11,043 nt of DNA from an archaeon. GTDB taxonomy: Archaea; Asgardarchaeota; Hermodarchaeia; Hermodarchaeales; Hermodarchaeaceae. The first letter of the stretch is position 1, and the number at the start of each line of letters is the position of its first letter. A model generated the notes under the pieces. That model did not search any database. It saw only the letters and a program-made list of their open reading frames with translations, and was not told where the DNA came from. Shown here in pieces: positions 1-6,111 of the stretch. Position numbers and translations under genes: made by a program. The stretch spans positions 1-11,043 of the forward strand of contig JABXGS010000056.1 of NCBI GenBank assembly GCA_016550425.1, given 5' to 3'.

Positions 1-163
1 CTAAAACACGTAATCGAGCTAATGCTGCTGCATTTCGCAGGATTCGGCTCCATAAACGATGAATCGTAGACGCGTTCGATGATGACACAGGTCTCGTATC
101 CTTTCATTAAGAGAAAAACTTTATCTCATACCTTGAAATAGCAGAAGTATCCTCGGTTTTTTT
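1..163. other. Unassigned left edge
   Basis: No gene can be assigned with confidence here. Two plus-strand frames are open from base 1: one to a TAG at 67-69, the other to a TGA at 60-62, and the latter uses the CGA/CGT arginine codons common elsewhere in the window. Either could be the 3' tail of a gene cut by the edge. A minus-strand frame is open from an ATG at 107-105 to the edge. With at most about 35 codons these cannot be told apart. The last 45 bases are AT-rich and should hold the tRNA-Leu promoter; the TTTATCTCATA stretch around 120-130 is a weak TATA candidate. Confidence 0.3.
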
Positions 164-296
164 GCAGGGGTGCCAGAGTTTGGTCAATCTTCTGGATAGT
201 TTCCGCCTTCTTGGAACTGTTCAAAGGACTACACGGGCTGGGTTCAGGCCCCAGTGGCGTAGGCCTGCGCGGGTTCAAATCCCGTCCCCTGCACCA
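164..296 (+). tRNA. tRNA-Leu(CAG), intron-containing, CCA encoded
   Basis: This gene decodes CUG leucine codons. The acceptor stem is GCAGGGG (164-170) with CCCCTGC (286-292), discriminator A293, and an encoded CCA at 294-296. The T-arm is 269-285 with loop TTCAAAT. A long class II variable arm (GGC-GTAG-GCC) precedes it, as expected for Leu. The anticodon stem CTGGG/CCCAG (238-242/250-254) closes the 7-base loop TTCAGGC, giving anticodon CAG at 245-247. The D-arm CCAG/CTGG (173-176/192-195) holds the GG of the D-loop. The 130 nt to the discriminator is about 42 nt more than a mature Leu tRNA, so an intron must lie in the 5' half. TTTT at 327-330 may end transcription. Identity is firm; the splice sites are not. 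Confidence 0.88.
196..237 (+). other. Putative tRNA-Leu intron between D-arm and anticodon arm
   Basis: About 42 extra nucleotides separate the D-stem 3' strand (ends 195) from the anticodon stem (starts 238). Removing them leaves 88 nt, normal for class II tRNA-Leu. An internal helix TAGT/ACTA (197-200/228-231) and a partial inner stem around 199-218 are visible. I could not draw a strict bulge-helix-bulge at these junctions, so boundaries may shift by several bases. Position 37/38, the usual site, is ruled out because the anticodon loop is intact. Confidence 0.45.
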
Positions 297-378
297 GTTC
301 ATGATGGTAGGAAATATTAAATTTAGTTTTAGGGAAAAATGGCGGGCTCGGCGGGACTTGAACCCGCGACCCTCGGGT

Positions 379-441
379 TTCTTTAGAAGTAAGGTTAACT
401 TGCTGTACGGCGATTTTACAGCGCATCTACTGTGTCTTCTA
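379..441 (-). other. Canonical BHB intron of tRNA-Lys (position 37/38)
   Basis: The junctions form a textbook bulge-helix-bulge for the archaeal splicing endonuclease. The outer helix is TCGGG/CCCGA, the central 4-bp helix is CTTT/AAAG, and the inner helix is AGAAG/CTTCT. The two 3-nt bulges are TAT and AAA. Cutting between the second and third bulge bases yields a 63-nt intron and restores a normal CTTTTAA anticodon loop. Confidence 0.9.
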
Positions 442-457
442 TAAAAGCCCGATGCTC

Positions 458-490
458 TGACTTTGCCCACACAGGAAATTCCTCTGTGAC
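458..490 (-). other. D-loop intron of tRNA-Lys (29 nt, bounded by a GTCA repeat)
   Basis: The D-arm is interrupted by 29 extra bases. GTCA occurs on both sides (490-487 and 461-458 on the minus strand), so the exact splice point is ambiguous within four bases. Removing one repeat plus the insert gives a normal D-arm with stem GCTT/GAGC. The insert can fold as CACAG/CTGTG. Introns in the D-loop are uncommon but known in archaea; this one is inferred from tRNA geometry. Confidence 0.75.
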
Positions 491-553
491 TAGCTAAGCT
501 ACGAGCCCTAAGACTTTATTGGGCGAATCCGGGTTTTCAGTCAACAATACCTC

Positions 554-563
554 GCTATAAAGC
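554..563. promoter_or_regulatory. TATA-like element between tRNA-Lys and the 93-aa gene
   Basis: GCTATAAAGC reads as a TATA box in either direction. It lies about 50 bp upstream of mature tRNA-Lys (minus strand), leaving room for a short pre-tRNA leader, and about 65 bp upstream of the TTG at 623 (plus strand). Either or both could be served; only the sequence resemblance supports it. Confidence 0.35.
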
Positions 564-622
564 TTTTGAGTATCGAAGTAGGGTTAAACAATAAGAAGTG
601 GTTCAAGGAAGTCTCGTTGTAA

Positions 623-904
623 TTGCTTGTAATTAGAATTACCAATGAAGGTTATCGACTGATAGATGAACCGGATAGTGATGAAATTCTAGAAGAACTT
701 ACTGAACGCTGGGATCACATATTCGAGGAGGCTCGATGGGGGTCAATAGAGCAGGCGATGCAAATGTATGTGCAATTATTCGAGTGGATTGATCAATATG
801 GCAAGAAAGTCAAATATTGTCCCTATCGCGCTGATGCAGTTTTACCACCACGGGATATTGAACTAAATGAACTCCAATATCTGCTTGGTAGGGATCAACG
901 TTAA
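623..904 (+). CDS. Unrecognised acidic 93-aa protein
   Basis: I do not recognise a family. The protein is small and acidic in its first half (DEPDSDEILEEL near residues 16-27), then rich in aromatic residues (WDHIFEEARWG, YVQLFEWIDQYG), which suggests an amphipathic helical domain. A single cysteine sits in KYCPYR near residue 66. There is no signal peptide or membrane segment. The proposed start is TTG, with AAGGAAG at 605-611 about 11 bases upstream; no in-frame ATG or GTG lies nearby. The gene converges with the RAM gene, with only 9 bp between stop codons. It is probably a real gene because the frame uses codons like its neighbours, but no function is offered. Confidence 0.6.
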   Translation: MLVIRITNEGYRLIDEPDSDEILEELTERWDHIFEEARWGSIEQAMQMYVQLFEWIDQYGKKVKYCPYRADAVLPPRDIELNELQYLLGRDQR

Positions 905-913
905 TAATATAGG

Positions 914-1150
914 TTAACTCTCTGCGGCGATAAGAGTCACTGTTTTATCTACTTCGGGGAGTTGTCGTATTTTCGAAATAATAGTATGCTTTAATTGACG
1001 GATATCTTTCACAACGATTTTTGCTACTACGTCAAAATTCCAAAGAACCTGATACGCTTCCTTTACTTCATCGATGTTCATTAATGGTTCAAGAAGCTCA
1101 TCTTTTTGAACGCCTTTTTTCGCAACAACAAGAACATAGGCTTTAGGCAT
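914..1150 (-). CDS. Stand-alone Lrp/AsnC ligand-binding (RAM) domain protein
   Basis: The 78-residue product is a free RAM domain, the effector-binding half of Lrp/AsnC regulators, without the DNA-binding helix-turn-helix. It begins with the usual first strand (PKAYVLVVAKKG), then a helix, a middle strand (WNFDVVAKIVVKD), another helix and a closing strand (VDKTVTLIAAES). Such proteins form dimers or ring-like oligomers and bind amino acids or related small molecules; the ligand cannot be read here. I prefer the ATG at 1150-1148, giving MPKAYV, because GGGTGAT lies just upstream. A GTG at 1159 and an ATG at 1156 in the same frame are alternatives that would add residues MMI. The gene is divergent from the NAD(P)HX-repair gene, about 100 bp away, so a shared control region is possible. 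Confidence 0.85.
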   Translation of the reverse strand: MPKAYVLVVAKKGVQKDELLEPLMNIDEVKEAYQVLWNFDVVAKIVVKDIRQLKHTIISKIRQLPEVDKTVTLIAAES

Positions 1151-1252
1151 GATCATCACCCAAAACTTAACAATCTATGCTATTATCTGCTACCAGTCAA
1201 AAGCCTTATCGTTCCTTAATCTTCAATATGAAAGAGAAAGGATGGGTGCTAA

Positions 1253-2794
1253 ATGTCACCGACACGAACACTGTTGGCAGAAGAAATGACCGCAATCGAA
1301 TGGAATGCAGAATTCTTTGGTGTCGACCGGTTAATTCTCATGGAAAATGCGGGCCGGGCAATAGCCCATGAGATCCTTAAGCGGTCAAAGAAATTAACAC
1401 GGGTCGCCATTTTCGCAGGATTAGGAGGAAACGGGGGGGATGGGTTTGTTGCTGCACGCCATCTTGCACCTCGATGTCGAATAGTACATCTGATAATTTT
1501 AGGAGAGCCTTCAAATATCCAAAATCAGGCTGCGAAAAAAAATTGGGACATAATCCAAAAGATGCGTCATTCAATTGATCTTCATATCGTTCGAGATACC
1601 TCTGAATTGCCCCAGCTCAAAGTAGACGTCGTGGTAGACGCTCTCTTAGGTACCGGAGTGAAAGGCAAACCCCGTACTCCATTTATCAAGACTTTACAGT
1701 TAATGAATAAAATGGATGCTTTCAAAGTTGCTATAGATGTTCCTACGGGTATTCATCCAAATACAGGCAAACCCACAACCAAAGACGCTTTTTGCCCGGA
1801 TGTGACGGTTACTTTCCATTATGCCAAAGTAGGGTTAGTTAAAAATAAACAACATACTGGAAAATTAGTAGTTGTAGATGTTGGCATCCCTCCCGAAGCC
1901 GAACTTTACGTGGGCCCTGGTGATGTTATACGCGCAACTCAACCACGGCCAATATATACAAAGAAGGGTGACTATGGTCGCCTATTAGTTATCGGTGGAA
2001 GCTCACAATATATCGGTGCTCCCATTCTCGCCTCAATGGGTGCTCTACGAAGCGGTGTAGATTTAGTGTATCTGGCAGCTCCATCGCAGGTTATTATCGC
2101 GGCAACCAGTCACTCGCCTGATTTAATACCAGTCACGTTAAATGAAAAGATGCTGGTGAATGACGATCTCTCCATGATCGAAGAGGTGTTAGACAAAGTA
2201 CAAGCAGTGCTATTAGGACCTGGAATTGGTGATCATCATGAAACCTTGGACACAGCGGGTAAAATCATGTCTCTTGCCAATCGCCTAAAAAAACCACTAA
2301 TAATTGATGCGGATGCGCTCAAAGTTGTGTCCCGGTTTATGAAGGTCGGGGTCAACACAATCATCACACCACATGCAGGGGAATTCAAACGAATTCGCGG
2401 TATCAATGTAGCCAAACCTCTTCTTCAACGGGCTCAACAAGTCCGAGACTTGGCGAAAACGCTCAAATGCGTCGTATTATTAAAAGGGCCCGTGGACATC
2501 ACATCAACGCCCACAGAAACGCGGCTAAATTGGACGGGGCATCCCATTATGAGTGTGGGTGGAACAGGTGACGTCCTAGCAGGGCTCGTTGCTGGTTTTC
2601 GAACCCAAGGTGTAAACTCTTTCCTCAGCGCCTGTGCAGGAGCTTTTGTAAATGGCGCCGCGGGGCTATTAGCCTACCAGGAGAAAGGTCAAGGGGTTAT
2701 TGCCTTTGATTTAGGAGAATATATTCCCAGAATCTTAGCAAATCCAATGGCCAGCCCCATTGCTTATAATTTCCGCATTCCTATCAGCGAATAA
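1253..2794 (+). CDS. nnr: Bifunctional NAD(P)H-hydrate epimerase / ADP-dependent dehydratase
   Basis: This fusion enzyme repairs NADHX and NADPHX, damaged hydrated forms of the nicotinamide cofactors. The N-terminal YjeF-type epimerase (about 1-220) shows MENAGRA at 30-36, GLGGNGGDG at 56-64, DALLGTG at 129-135 and DVPTG at 162-166. The C-terminal ribokinase-like dehydratase (about 230-500) shows GDYGRLLVIGGS, GPGIG at 322-326, DADAL at 352-356, ITPHAGEF at 371-378 and GTGDVLAG at 437-444, the ADP/phosphate-binding signature. Its 513 residues match the usual fused form, and nothing is missing. The ATG follows GGGTGCTAA, a reasonable ribosome-binding site. Its stop lies 13 bp from the stop of the convergent Tsr3 gene. 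It acts in the cytosol. Confidence 0.96.
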   Translation: MSPTRTLLAEEMTAIEWNAEFFGVDRLILMENAGRAIAHEILKRSKKLTRVAIFAGLGGNGGDGFVAARHLAPRCRIVHLIILGEPSNIQNQAAKKNWDIIQKMRHSIDLHIVRDTSELPQLKVDVVVDALLGTGVKGKPRTPFIKTLQLMNKMDAFKVAIDVPTGIHPNTGKPTTKDAFCPDVTVTFHYAKVGLVKNKQHTGKLVVVDVGIPPEAELYVGPGDVIRATQPRPIYTKKGDYGRLLVIGGSSQYIGAPILASMGALRSGVDLVYLAAPSQVIIAATSHSPDLIPVTLNEKMLVNDDLSMIEEVLDKVQAVLLGPGIGDHHETLDTAGKIMSLANRLKKPLIIDADALKVVSRFMKVGVNTIITPHAGEFKRIRGINVAKPLLQRAQQVRDLAKTLKCVVLLKGPVDITSTPTETRLNWTGHPIMSVGGTGDVLAGLVAGFRTQGVNSFLSACAGAFVNGAAGLLAYQEKGQGVIAFDLGEYIPRILANPMASPIAYNFRIPISE

Positions 2795-2807
2795 CCCAGG
2801 AAATGGT

Positions 2808-3338
2808 TCACTTATCGTAGTTAATTGGAGGCATATACTGTAACTGCTTCTGAACAACCTCGCTACTATTCGTGGCATTTTGATAATCTTTCAACGGTTC
2901 TGAGTTAAGCGTTAGAAAATGGGGGCCCCATTTAAAGAGACTTAAGATTTTTTCAGCTTCGCGAATGTAACCTAGAATGAATAGGGCACTGGCAATAGCT
3001 TCTGCTGAACAAAGTTTTCCAACCCGACCATAATTAACAGGATTTGCCGCAACTAAGTATGGCAATCCGCGTGGTTCTCCACGAATACGTTTTTGAAACA
3101 TTTCCTCAGCGTCGTTCCAAGAACAATCCAATACTAGAATACCCGCTTTTTGCGCTTGAACCAAATCAGCGGGGGAAAATGCTTGAGATGCAAATGGGTT
3201 TAAGACAATTGGTCGTCCTCGAATTTGGCGAAAGCTATGTAGAAGTGAAATCAGTTTATGGCGGGAAAGCTTAAGGGCACTGCACTTCTTCGGATCACAG
3301 CCGGGGATGCGCAGTACAGATATTTTAGGAGCTTCCAC
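2808..3338 (-). CDS. tsr3: Tsr3-like rRNA aminocarboxypropyltransferase (DUF367)
   Basis: Tsr3 transfers the 3-amino-3-carboxypropyl group of S-adenosylmethionine to a modified uridine of small-subunit rRNA, the last step of a hypermodified base near the P site. The family blocks are present in order: DPKKCSALKL (15-24), NPFASQAFSPADL (47-59), DCSW (71-74), LPYLVAANPVNYGRVGKL (92-109) with SAEA just after, and FKWG (135-138) followed by the helical C-terminus. The 176 residues fit archaeal members. The start is GTG at 3338-3336, placed by GGTGGAG (3349-3343) four bases upstream. The gene lies 28 bp downstream of the RNase P RNA 3' end in the same direction and may be read through from it. An atypical point is the VGK following NYGR, where many homologs have a proline-containing PxKL. 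Confidence 0.93.
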   Translation of the reverse strand: MEAPKISVLRIPGCDPKKCSALKLSRHKLISLLHSFRQIRGRPIVLNPFASQAFSPADLVQAQKAGILVLDCSWNDAEEMFQKRIRGEPRGLPYLVAANPVNYGRVGKLCSAEAIASALFILGYIREAEKILSLFKWGPHFLTLNSEPLKDYQNATNSSEVVQKQLQYMPPINYDK

Positions 3339-3342
3339 TGTT

Positions 3343-3349
3343 CTCCACC
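3343..3349 (-). promoter_or_regulatory. Strong ribosome-binding site fixing the tsr3 GTG start
   Basis: GGTGGAG on the minus strand sits four bases before the GTG at 3338. It is the best Shine-Dalgarno match near this gene and favours GTG as the initiation codon. Confidence 0.7.
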
Positions 3350-3359
3350 GTTTAAGGGG

Positions 3360-3363
3360 AAAA
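3360..3363 (-). terminator. Short oligo-T after RNase P RNA
   Basis: The minus strand reads TTTT then CCCC immediately after the P1 helix 3' strand and its trailing ACC. Archaeal RNA polymerase can stop at short T-runs, but four Ts is weak, so partial read-through into tsr3 is plausible. Confidence 0.35.
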
Positions 3364-3366
3364 GGT

Positions 3367-3765
3367 GTGGTTCAGTAATGAGAGTAGCCCTTTTTCTGTT
3401 CAACCATTCAAGTTACCTTGAATAGAATGACGACATCTAGCTAAGCACCCTACCCGCCACCTCAGTAGGCTCCTCATTGATGGCCTATTTGGGCTTGCTC
3501 CCACGGTGATGGGCCGTTTCATCGATTCCAACGCCATTCTCAACAGGTTAGCATGCGTACTGTTACCAGCCCGCTGCTTAGACCAAAGTCACCCTTGGTC
3601 TTCAACTGCCTCATCGTCATGTCAGCGCTGGGCGTGTCGTTTCTGTTCCCAGAGCAAAGCTCTCGCCTTACGACTTTCGCCGTACCGTTGCCTAAGGGAG
3701 AAAGGAGCTTCCTCAGCGGTTTCTTTGGAGAAACCACCGGCAGTCGTCCTTCATCGCTGAACCAC
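3367..3765 (-). ncRNA. rnpB: RNase P RNA
   Basis: This is the catalytic RNA that trims pre-tRNA 5' leaders. Conserved blocks appear in the right order on the minus strand: CR-I GAGGAAGCTCC (3714-3704), a CR-II-like GAACAGAAACGACA inside 3650-3630, CR-III GGAGCAAGCCCAAATAGG (3501-3484), and CR-V ACAGAAAAAGGGCTACTC (3399-3382). CR-I and CR-V can form P4 (AGCTC/GGGCT plus GAG/CTC). The ends pair perfectly as a 9-bp P1: GTGGTTCAG (3765-3757) with CTGAACCAC (3375-3367). A 6-bp P3-like hairpin lies at 3718-3735 and a 7-bp P12-like arm AGACCAA/TTGGTCT at 3580-3601. The roughly 399-nt length suits an archaeal type A RNA. A TATA box lies 24 bp upstream. Open frames inside it on both strands are accidental. 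Confidence 0.95.
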
Positions 3766-3783
3766 GATTTGATTGATTACCCG

Positions 3784-3794
3784 CATTATATATG
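3784..3794 (-). promoter_or_regulatory. TATA box of the RNase P RNA gene
   Basis: The minus strand reads CATATATAATG, centred about 24 bp before the proposed 5' end at 3765. This is the usual archaeal TATA-to-start distance, and it agrees independently with the P1-based 5' end. Confidence 0.8.
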
Positions 3795-3894
3795 GATTGT
3801 TGTGGGTGCCTAAGATGCGACCGAAAGCTATACTGGCAAGAGGGGAAACTTCAATTTAGACAACGCCTTGAAAATAATACTGAAGGGATTCACT

Positions 3895-4551
3895 TTGGTC
3901 CAAACTGATAACAAACAACGAGCAATGCAAATCATCAATATTCTCGAAAATCAATATCCCCAAGAACCGTTGACCCTTAAGGGTCGTACTCCCTTTCAAT
4001 ACCTAATTGCTACAATCTTATCTGCGCAATCCACTGATGTTCAAGTGAACCAAGTTACCAAAGATTTGTTTAAGAAATATCATAAACCTGAAGATTTTGT
4101 ATCAGTCGCTTCTTCTGAACTTCAACAAGATATTTTCAAAGTTGGTTATTATCGACAAAAAGCAAAGCACCTGCAAGCTACCTGTCAAATGCTTATTGAA
4201 GAGTTTGGTGGTACGATTCCCCAAACTATGGAAGAACTCATTCGACTTCCAGGGGTGGGTCGAAAAACAGCAAATATAATTCTCAATCGCGCTTTTGGCA
4301 TCGTAGAAGGGATTGCCGTTGACACCCATGTTTTTCGTCTTTCCCGTCGCTTAGGTCTAAGTGCTGAAAAAACTCCTTCGAAGGTGGAAAAGGATCTCAT
4401 GGCTCTCCTACCACGTGAGCTGTGGAACCGGGTAAATCGTCTTTTCATTGCTCATGGACGCGCTCAGTGTACAGCACGGAATCCTCAATGTCTAACCTGT
4501 CCCCTGAACACATTATGCCCCTATGGTACCGAGAAATTAGTTGTTAACTAA
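3895..4551 (+). CDS. nth: Endonuclease III (DNA glycosylase/AP lyase)
   Basis: This enzyme excises oxidised pyrimidines and nicks the strand by beta-elimination in base-excision repair. With the start used here it has 218 residues, close to the E. coli enzyme. LSAQSTDV lies at 42-49, the helix-hairpin-helix LPGVGRKTA at 118-126 with the Schiff-base lysine K124, and the catalytic aspartate in VDTH at D143. The 4Fe-4S cluster loop is complete: C192-X6-C199-X2-C202-X5-C208. I chose TTG at 3895 because GAAGGGA lies seven bases before it and the alignment with E. coli begins just after it. An upstream in-frame TTG at 3868 would add nine residues (MKIILKGFT). No in-frame ATG precedes residue 11. 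It heads a run of four same-strand genes. Confidence 0.95.
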   Translation: MVQTDNKQRAMQIINILENQYPQEPLTLKGRTPFQYLIATILSAQSTDVQVNQVTKDLFKKYHKPEDFVSVASSELQQDIFKVGYYRQKAKHLQATCQMLIEEFGGTIPQTMEELIRLPGVGRKTANIILNRAFGIVEGIAVDTHVFRLSRRLGLSAEKTPSKVEKDLMALLPRELWNRVNRLFIAHGRAQCTARNPQCLTCPLNTLCPYGTEKLVVN

Positions 4552-4589
4552 AACTACACACAAGCATATCCTTGCCATTTTGACGACAG

Positions 4590-4597
4590 CTTTAAAA
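4590..4597 (+). promoter_or_regulatory. Candidate TATA box for the small GTPase gene
   Basis: CTTTAAAA lies in the 84-bp gap after nth. A start site about 25 bp downstream (around 4620) would leave a short leader containing GGCGGGGAAAG, followed by the TTG at 4636. Confidence 0.4.
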
Positions 4598-4635
4598 CCG
4601 ATATTCGGAAACTAGCAAATAGGCGGGGAAAGACT

Positions 4636-5199
4636 TTGTCCGCTAGTAATTCAAACAAGTACATATTCAAAATCATCATATGTGGTGATTGGGCCGTTGG
4701 AAAAACCTCTCTAGTTCGACGATATGCCACAAACACCTTCACTGAAGACTATCTCACAACAATTGCCATGGACGTCACGAATAAGGAACTTGTAGTTGAC
4801 GGCTTCGATGTAAACCTAGCCTTGTGGGATACCTCCGGGCAAGAACGCTTCAGCGCACTTCGAAAACGATACTATGAAGGAGCCCAAGGTGTTATTTTCG
4901 TATTTGACATCACACGCCCAGAGTCTTTTCGTCATATTGAGAAACGATGGGTCCCCGAAGTCACTGCTGTTTTAGACGACTATGTACCCGCCGTTTGGGG
5001 AACAAAATCTGATCTAGCTGCCCAACGAGTAGTTAGTACAAATTCAGGAGATCGACTGGGACGCCGCCTTAAAGCCTATTTCTTCGAAACTTCCGCATTA
5101 ACTGGTGAAAATGTGGAAAAAGCCTTTACAAGTCTGTCTCGTTTAGTCTTAAGCAAGGCATTAACCTCCGAAAAGAAGGAAACAAGCTTCACAATCTAG
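4636..5199 (+). CDS. Ras/Rab-like small GTPase
   Basis: This is a complete single-domain GTPase of 187 residues with eukaryote-like motifs: G1 P-loop GDWAVGKTS (17-25), switch I TFTEDYLTTIAMD (34-46) with the G2 threonine at 41/42, G3 WDTSGQE (64-70), G4 TKSD (123-126) and G5 TSA (152-154). DTSGQE with its glutamine, and the following RFSALRKRYYEGAQG, closely resemble Rab/Ras switch II. G4 has Thr where most have Asn, as some Rho-type GTPases do. The C-terminus (KKETSFTI) has no cysteine, so it cannot be prenylated in the Rab/Ras manner. The start is TTG, preceded by GGCGGGGAAAG. The partner and role are unknown; candidates are membrane, cytoskeletal or polarity functions. No GAP, longin or roadblock gene adjoins it. 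Confidence 0.93.
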   Translation: MSASNSNKYIFKIIICGDWAVGKTSLVRRYATNTFTEDYLTTIAMDVTNKELVVDGFDVNLALWDTSGQERFSALRKRYYEGAQGVIFVFDITRPESFRHIEKRWVPEVTAVLDDYVPAVWGTKSDLAAQRVVSTNSGDRLGRRLKAYFFETSALTGENVEKAFTSLSRLVLSKALTSEKKETSFTI

Positions 5200-5200
5200 C

Positions 5201-5206
5201 TTTTTT
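5201..5206 (+). terminator. Oligo-T terminator after the GTPase gene
   Basis: A run of six Ts begins two bases after the stop codon, with no strong hairpin. This is the usual form of an archaeal intrinsic terminator. Confidence 0.5.
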
Positions 5207-5255
5207 AAAATGTGCGATTTATTAGCTAAGAAGCAGCTACCCCATATTATAGGGT

Positions 5256-6056
5256 GTGTTCGAAACGACAAGTCCTACTAATCTTCAGAAGACTAAACTT
5301 AATGCGTTGGATGGAAAAACCTGGACACGGTACTCGATTAGCATTTGGGAAATTGGGAAAACATCAGAAGAGAGTCGTCTTCAACACCCGGCACTTTTCC
5401 CCGAGAAACTAGTTGAGCGATTAATAAAAATATACACAAAACCTGGCGATACTGTTCTCGATCCATTCATGGGTGCTGGAAGCACTCTACTCGCGGCACA
5501 AAAGCAAGGTTGTCAAGCCATTGGATTCGATATTTCCAGAGAATACATAGAACTGGCAGAGCAACGGCTAGGCTTGTCAACATCCAATGTTCAAGTCTTT
5601 TGCGAAAACTCACAAAAACTAACAGACCATATCTCTCCTGAATCAATCGATCTTATCGTGACATCCCCACCTTATTGGAATATTCATCGACAACGACGGA
5701 CCGCTGATGGAAAAACTCCACGACCTTACACAACATCAACCCAAGATCTTGGTAACATCTCAAATTATTCTGATTTTTTAGCAGCATTGGGTATTGTTTC
5801 CAAGCAACTCTTCTCAGTTCTCAAACCTAATCACTGGTGTATCCTAATTGTAATGGATCTTCGTAAGAAAAACAGATTCTTTCCCTTTCATATTGATTGC
5901 ATCCAACAATGGATTCAAAACGGGTACCAACTTGAAGACATCATCATCTGGGACAGACGAAAAGACTACCATAATCTTCGACCCCTCGGGTTTCCTACCA
6001 CTTTTCGCGTCAACAAGGTCCACGAATACATACTCATTTTCCAAAAGCCTTCTTGA
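5256..6056 (+). CDS. Putative SAM-dependent DNA (N4-cytosine/N6-adenine) methyltransferase
   Basis: The 266-residue protein carries amino-methyltransferase motifs. They are HPALFPEKL (44-52, motif X region), VLDPFMGAGST (67-77, motif I, SAM binding), GFDIS (90-94, motif II) and the catalytic TSPPYW (136-141, motif IV). The C-terminal part continues with a hydrophobic strand (WCILIVMDLR), then IIIWDRRKDYHNLRPLG and VHEYILIF. SPPYW is typical of N4-cytosine enzymes, but specificity cannot be read from it. Motif I precedes motif IV, an X-I-IV order. No restriction endonuclease or separate specificity subunit is near, so it looks like an orphan methylase; a nucleic-acid substrate other than DNA is possible. 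The GTG start is uncertain, because a TATA-like CATATTATAG (5243-5252) lies directly against it; TTG at 5307 is the alternative. Confidence 0.85.
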   Translation: MFETTSPTNLQKTKLNALDGKTWTRYSISIWEIGKTSEESRLQHPALFPEKLVERLIKIYTKPGDTVLDPFMGAGSTLLAAQKQGCQAIGFDISREYIELAEQRLGLSTSNVQVFCENSQKLTDHISPESIDLIVTSPPYWNIHRQRRTADGKTPRPYTTSTQDLGNISNYSDFLAALGIVSKQLFSVLKPNHWCILIVMDLRKKNRFFPFHIDCIQQWIQNGYQLEDIIIWDRRKDYHNLRPLGFPTTFRVNKVHEYILIFQKPS

Positions 6057-6096
6057 CCTGTCGCGAAACCTTAAGTATCCAAACTCGAAAACAAGC

Positions 6097-6103
6097 AAGG
6101 AGG
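6097..6103 (+). promoter_or_regulatory. Strong Shine-Dalgarno without a standard start codon after it
   Basis: AAGGAGG is the best Shine-Dalgarno match noticed in the window, yet the codons at the proper distance are ATC (6109) and ATA (6112). If functional, it implies initiation at a rare start codon. It could instead be chance codons for Lys-Glu-Glu in a longer protein. Confidence 0.45.
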
Positions 6104-6111
6104 AACGAATC

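Larger units (their letters stand above)
340..508 (-). tRNA. tRNA-Lys(UUU) with two introns, CCA encoded
   Basis: This tRNA decodes AAA and AAG lysine codons. On the minus strand the acceptor stem is GGGCTCG (508-502) with CGAGCCC (350-344), discriminator G at 343 and encoded CCA at 342-340. The anticodon stem is TCGGG (452-448) with CCCGA (377-373), and the spliced loop CTTTTAA carries anticodon TTT at 445-443. The T-arm GCGGG-TTCAAGT-CCCGC follows a 5-base variable region. The gene spans 166 nt to the discriminator; removing a 29-nt D-loop insertion and a 63-nt intron at 37/38 leaves exactly 74 nt, normal for Lys. TTTTT on the minus strand (339-335) directly after CCA is a likely terminator. 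It converges with tRNA-Leu. Confidence 0.93.

Noticed and set aside
70..110. A possible C/D-box guide RNA (ATGATGA at about 79-85)
   Set aside because: No CTGA D box lies at a suitable distance and no terminal stem is visible.
126..470. Open frames of 60-114 codons across the tRNA region
   Set aside because: They run through the two tRNA genes; fragments such as CRGRDLNPRR are the familiar translation of tRNA T-arms.
3506..3813. Overlapping open frames of 65-86 codons on both strands
   Set aside because: They fall inside the RNase P RNA gene, whose conserved blocks, P1 helix and TATA box explain the sequence.
5893..6056. A fusion or programmed frameshift joining the methylase and the zinc-ribbon protein
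   Set aside because: The methylase ends naturally after a conserved-looking VHEYILIF segment, and no slippery sequence is apparent; a separate start is simpler.
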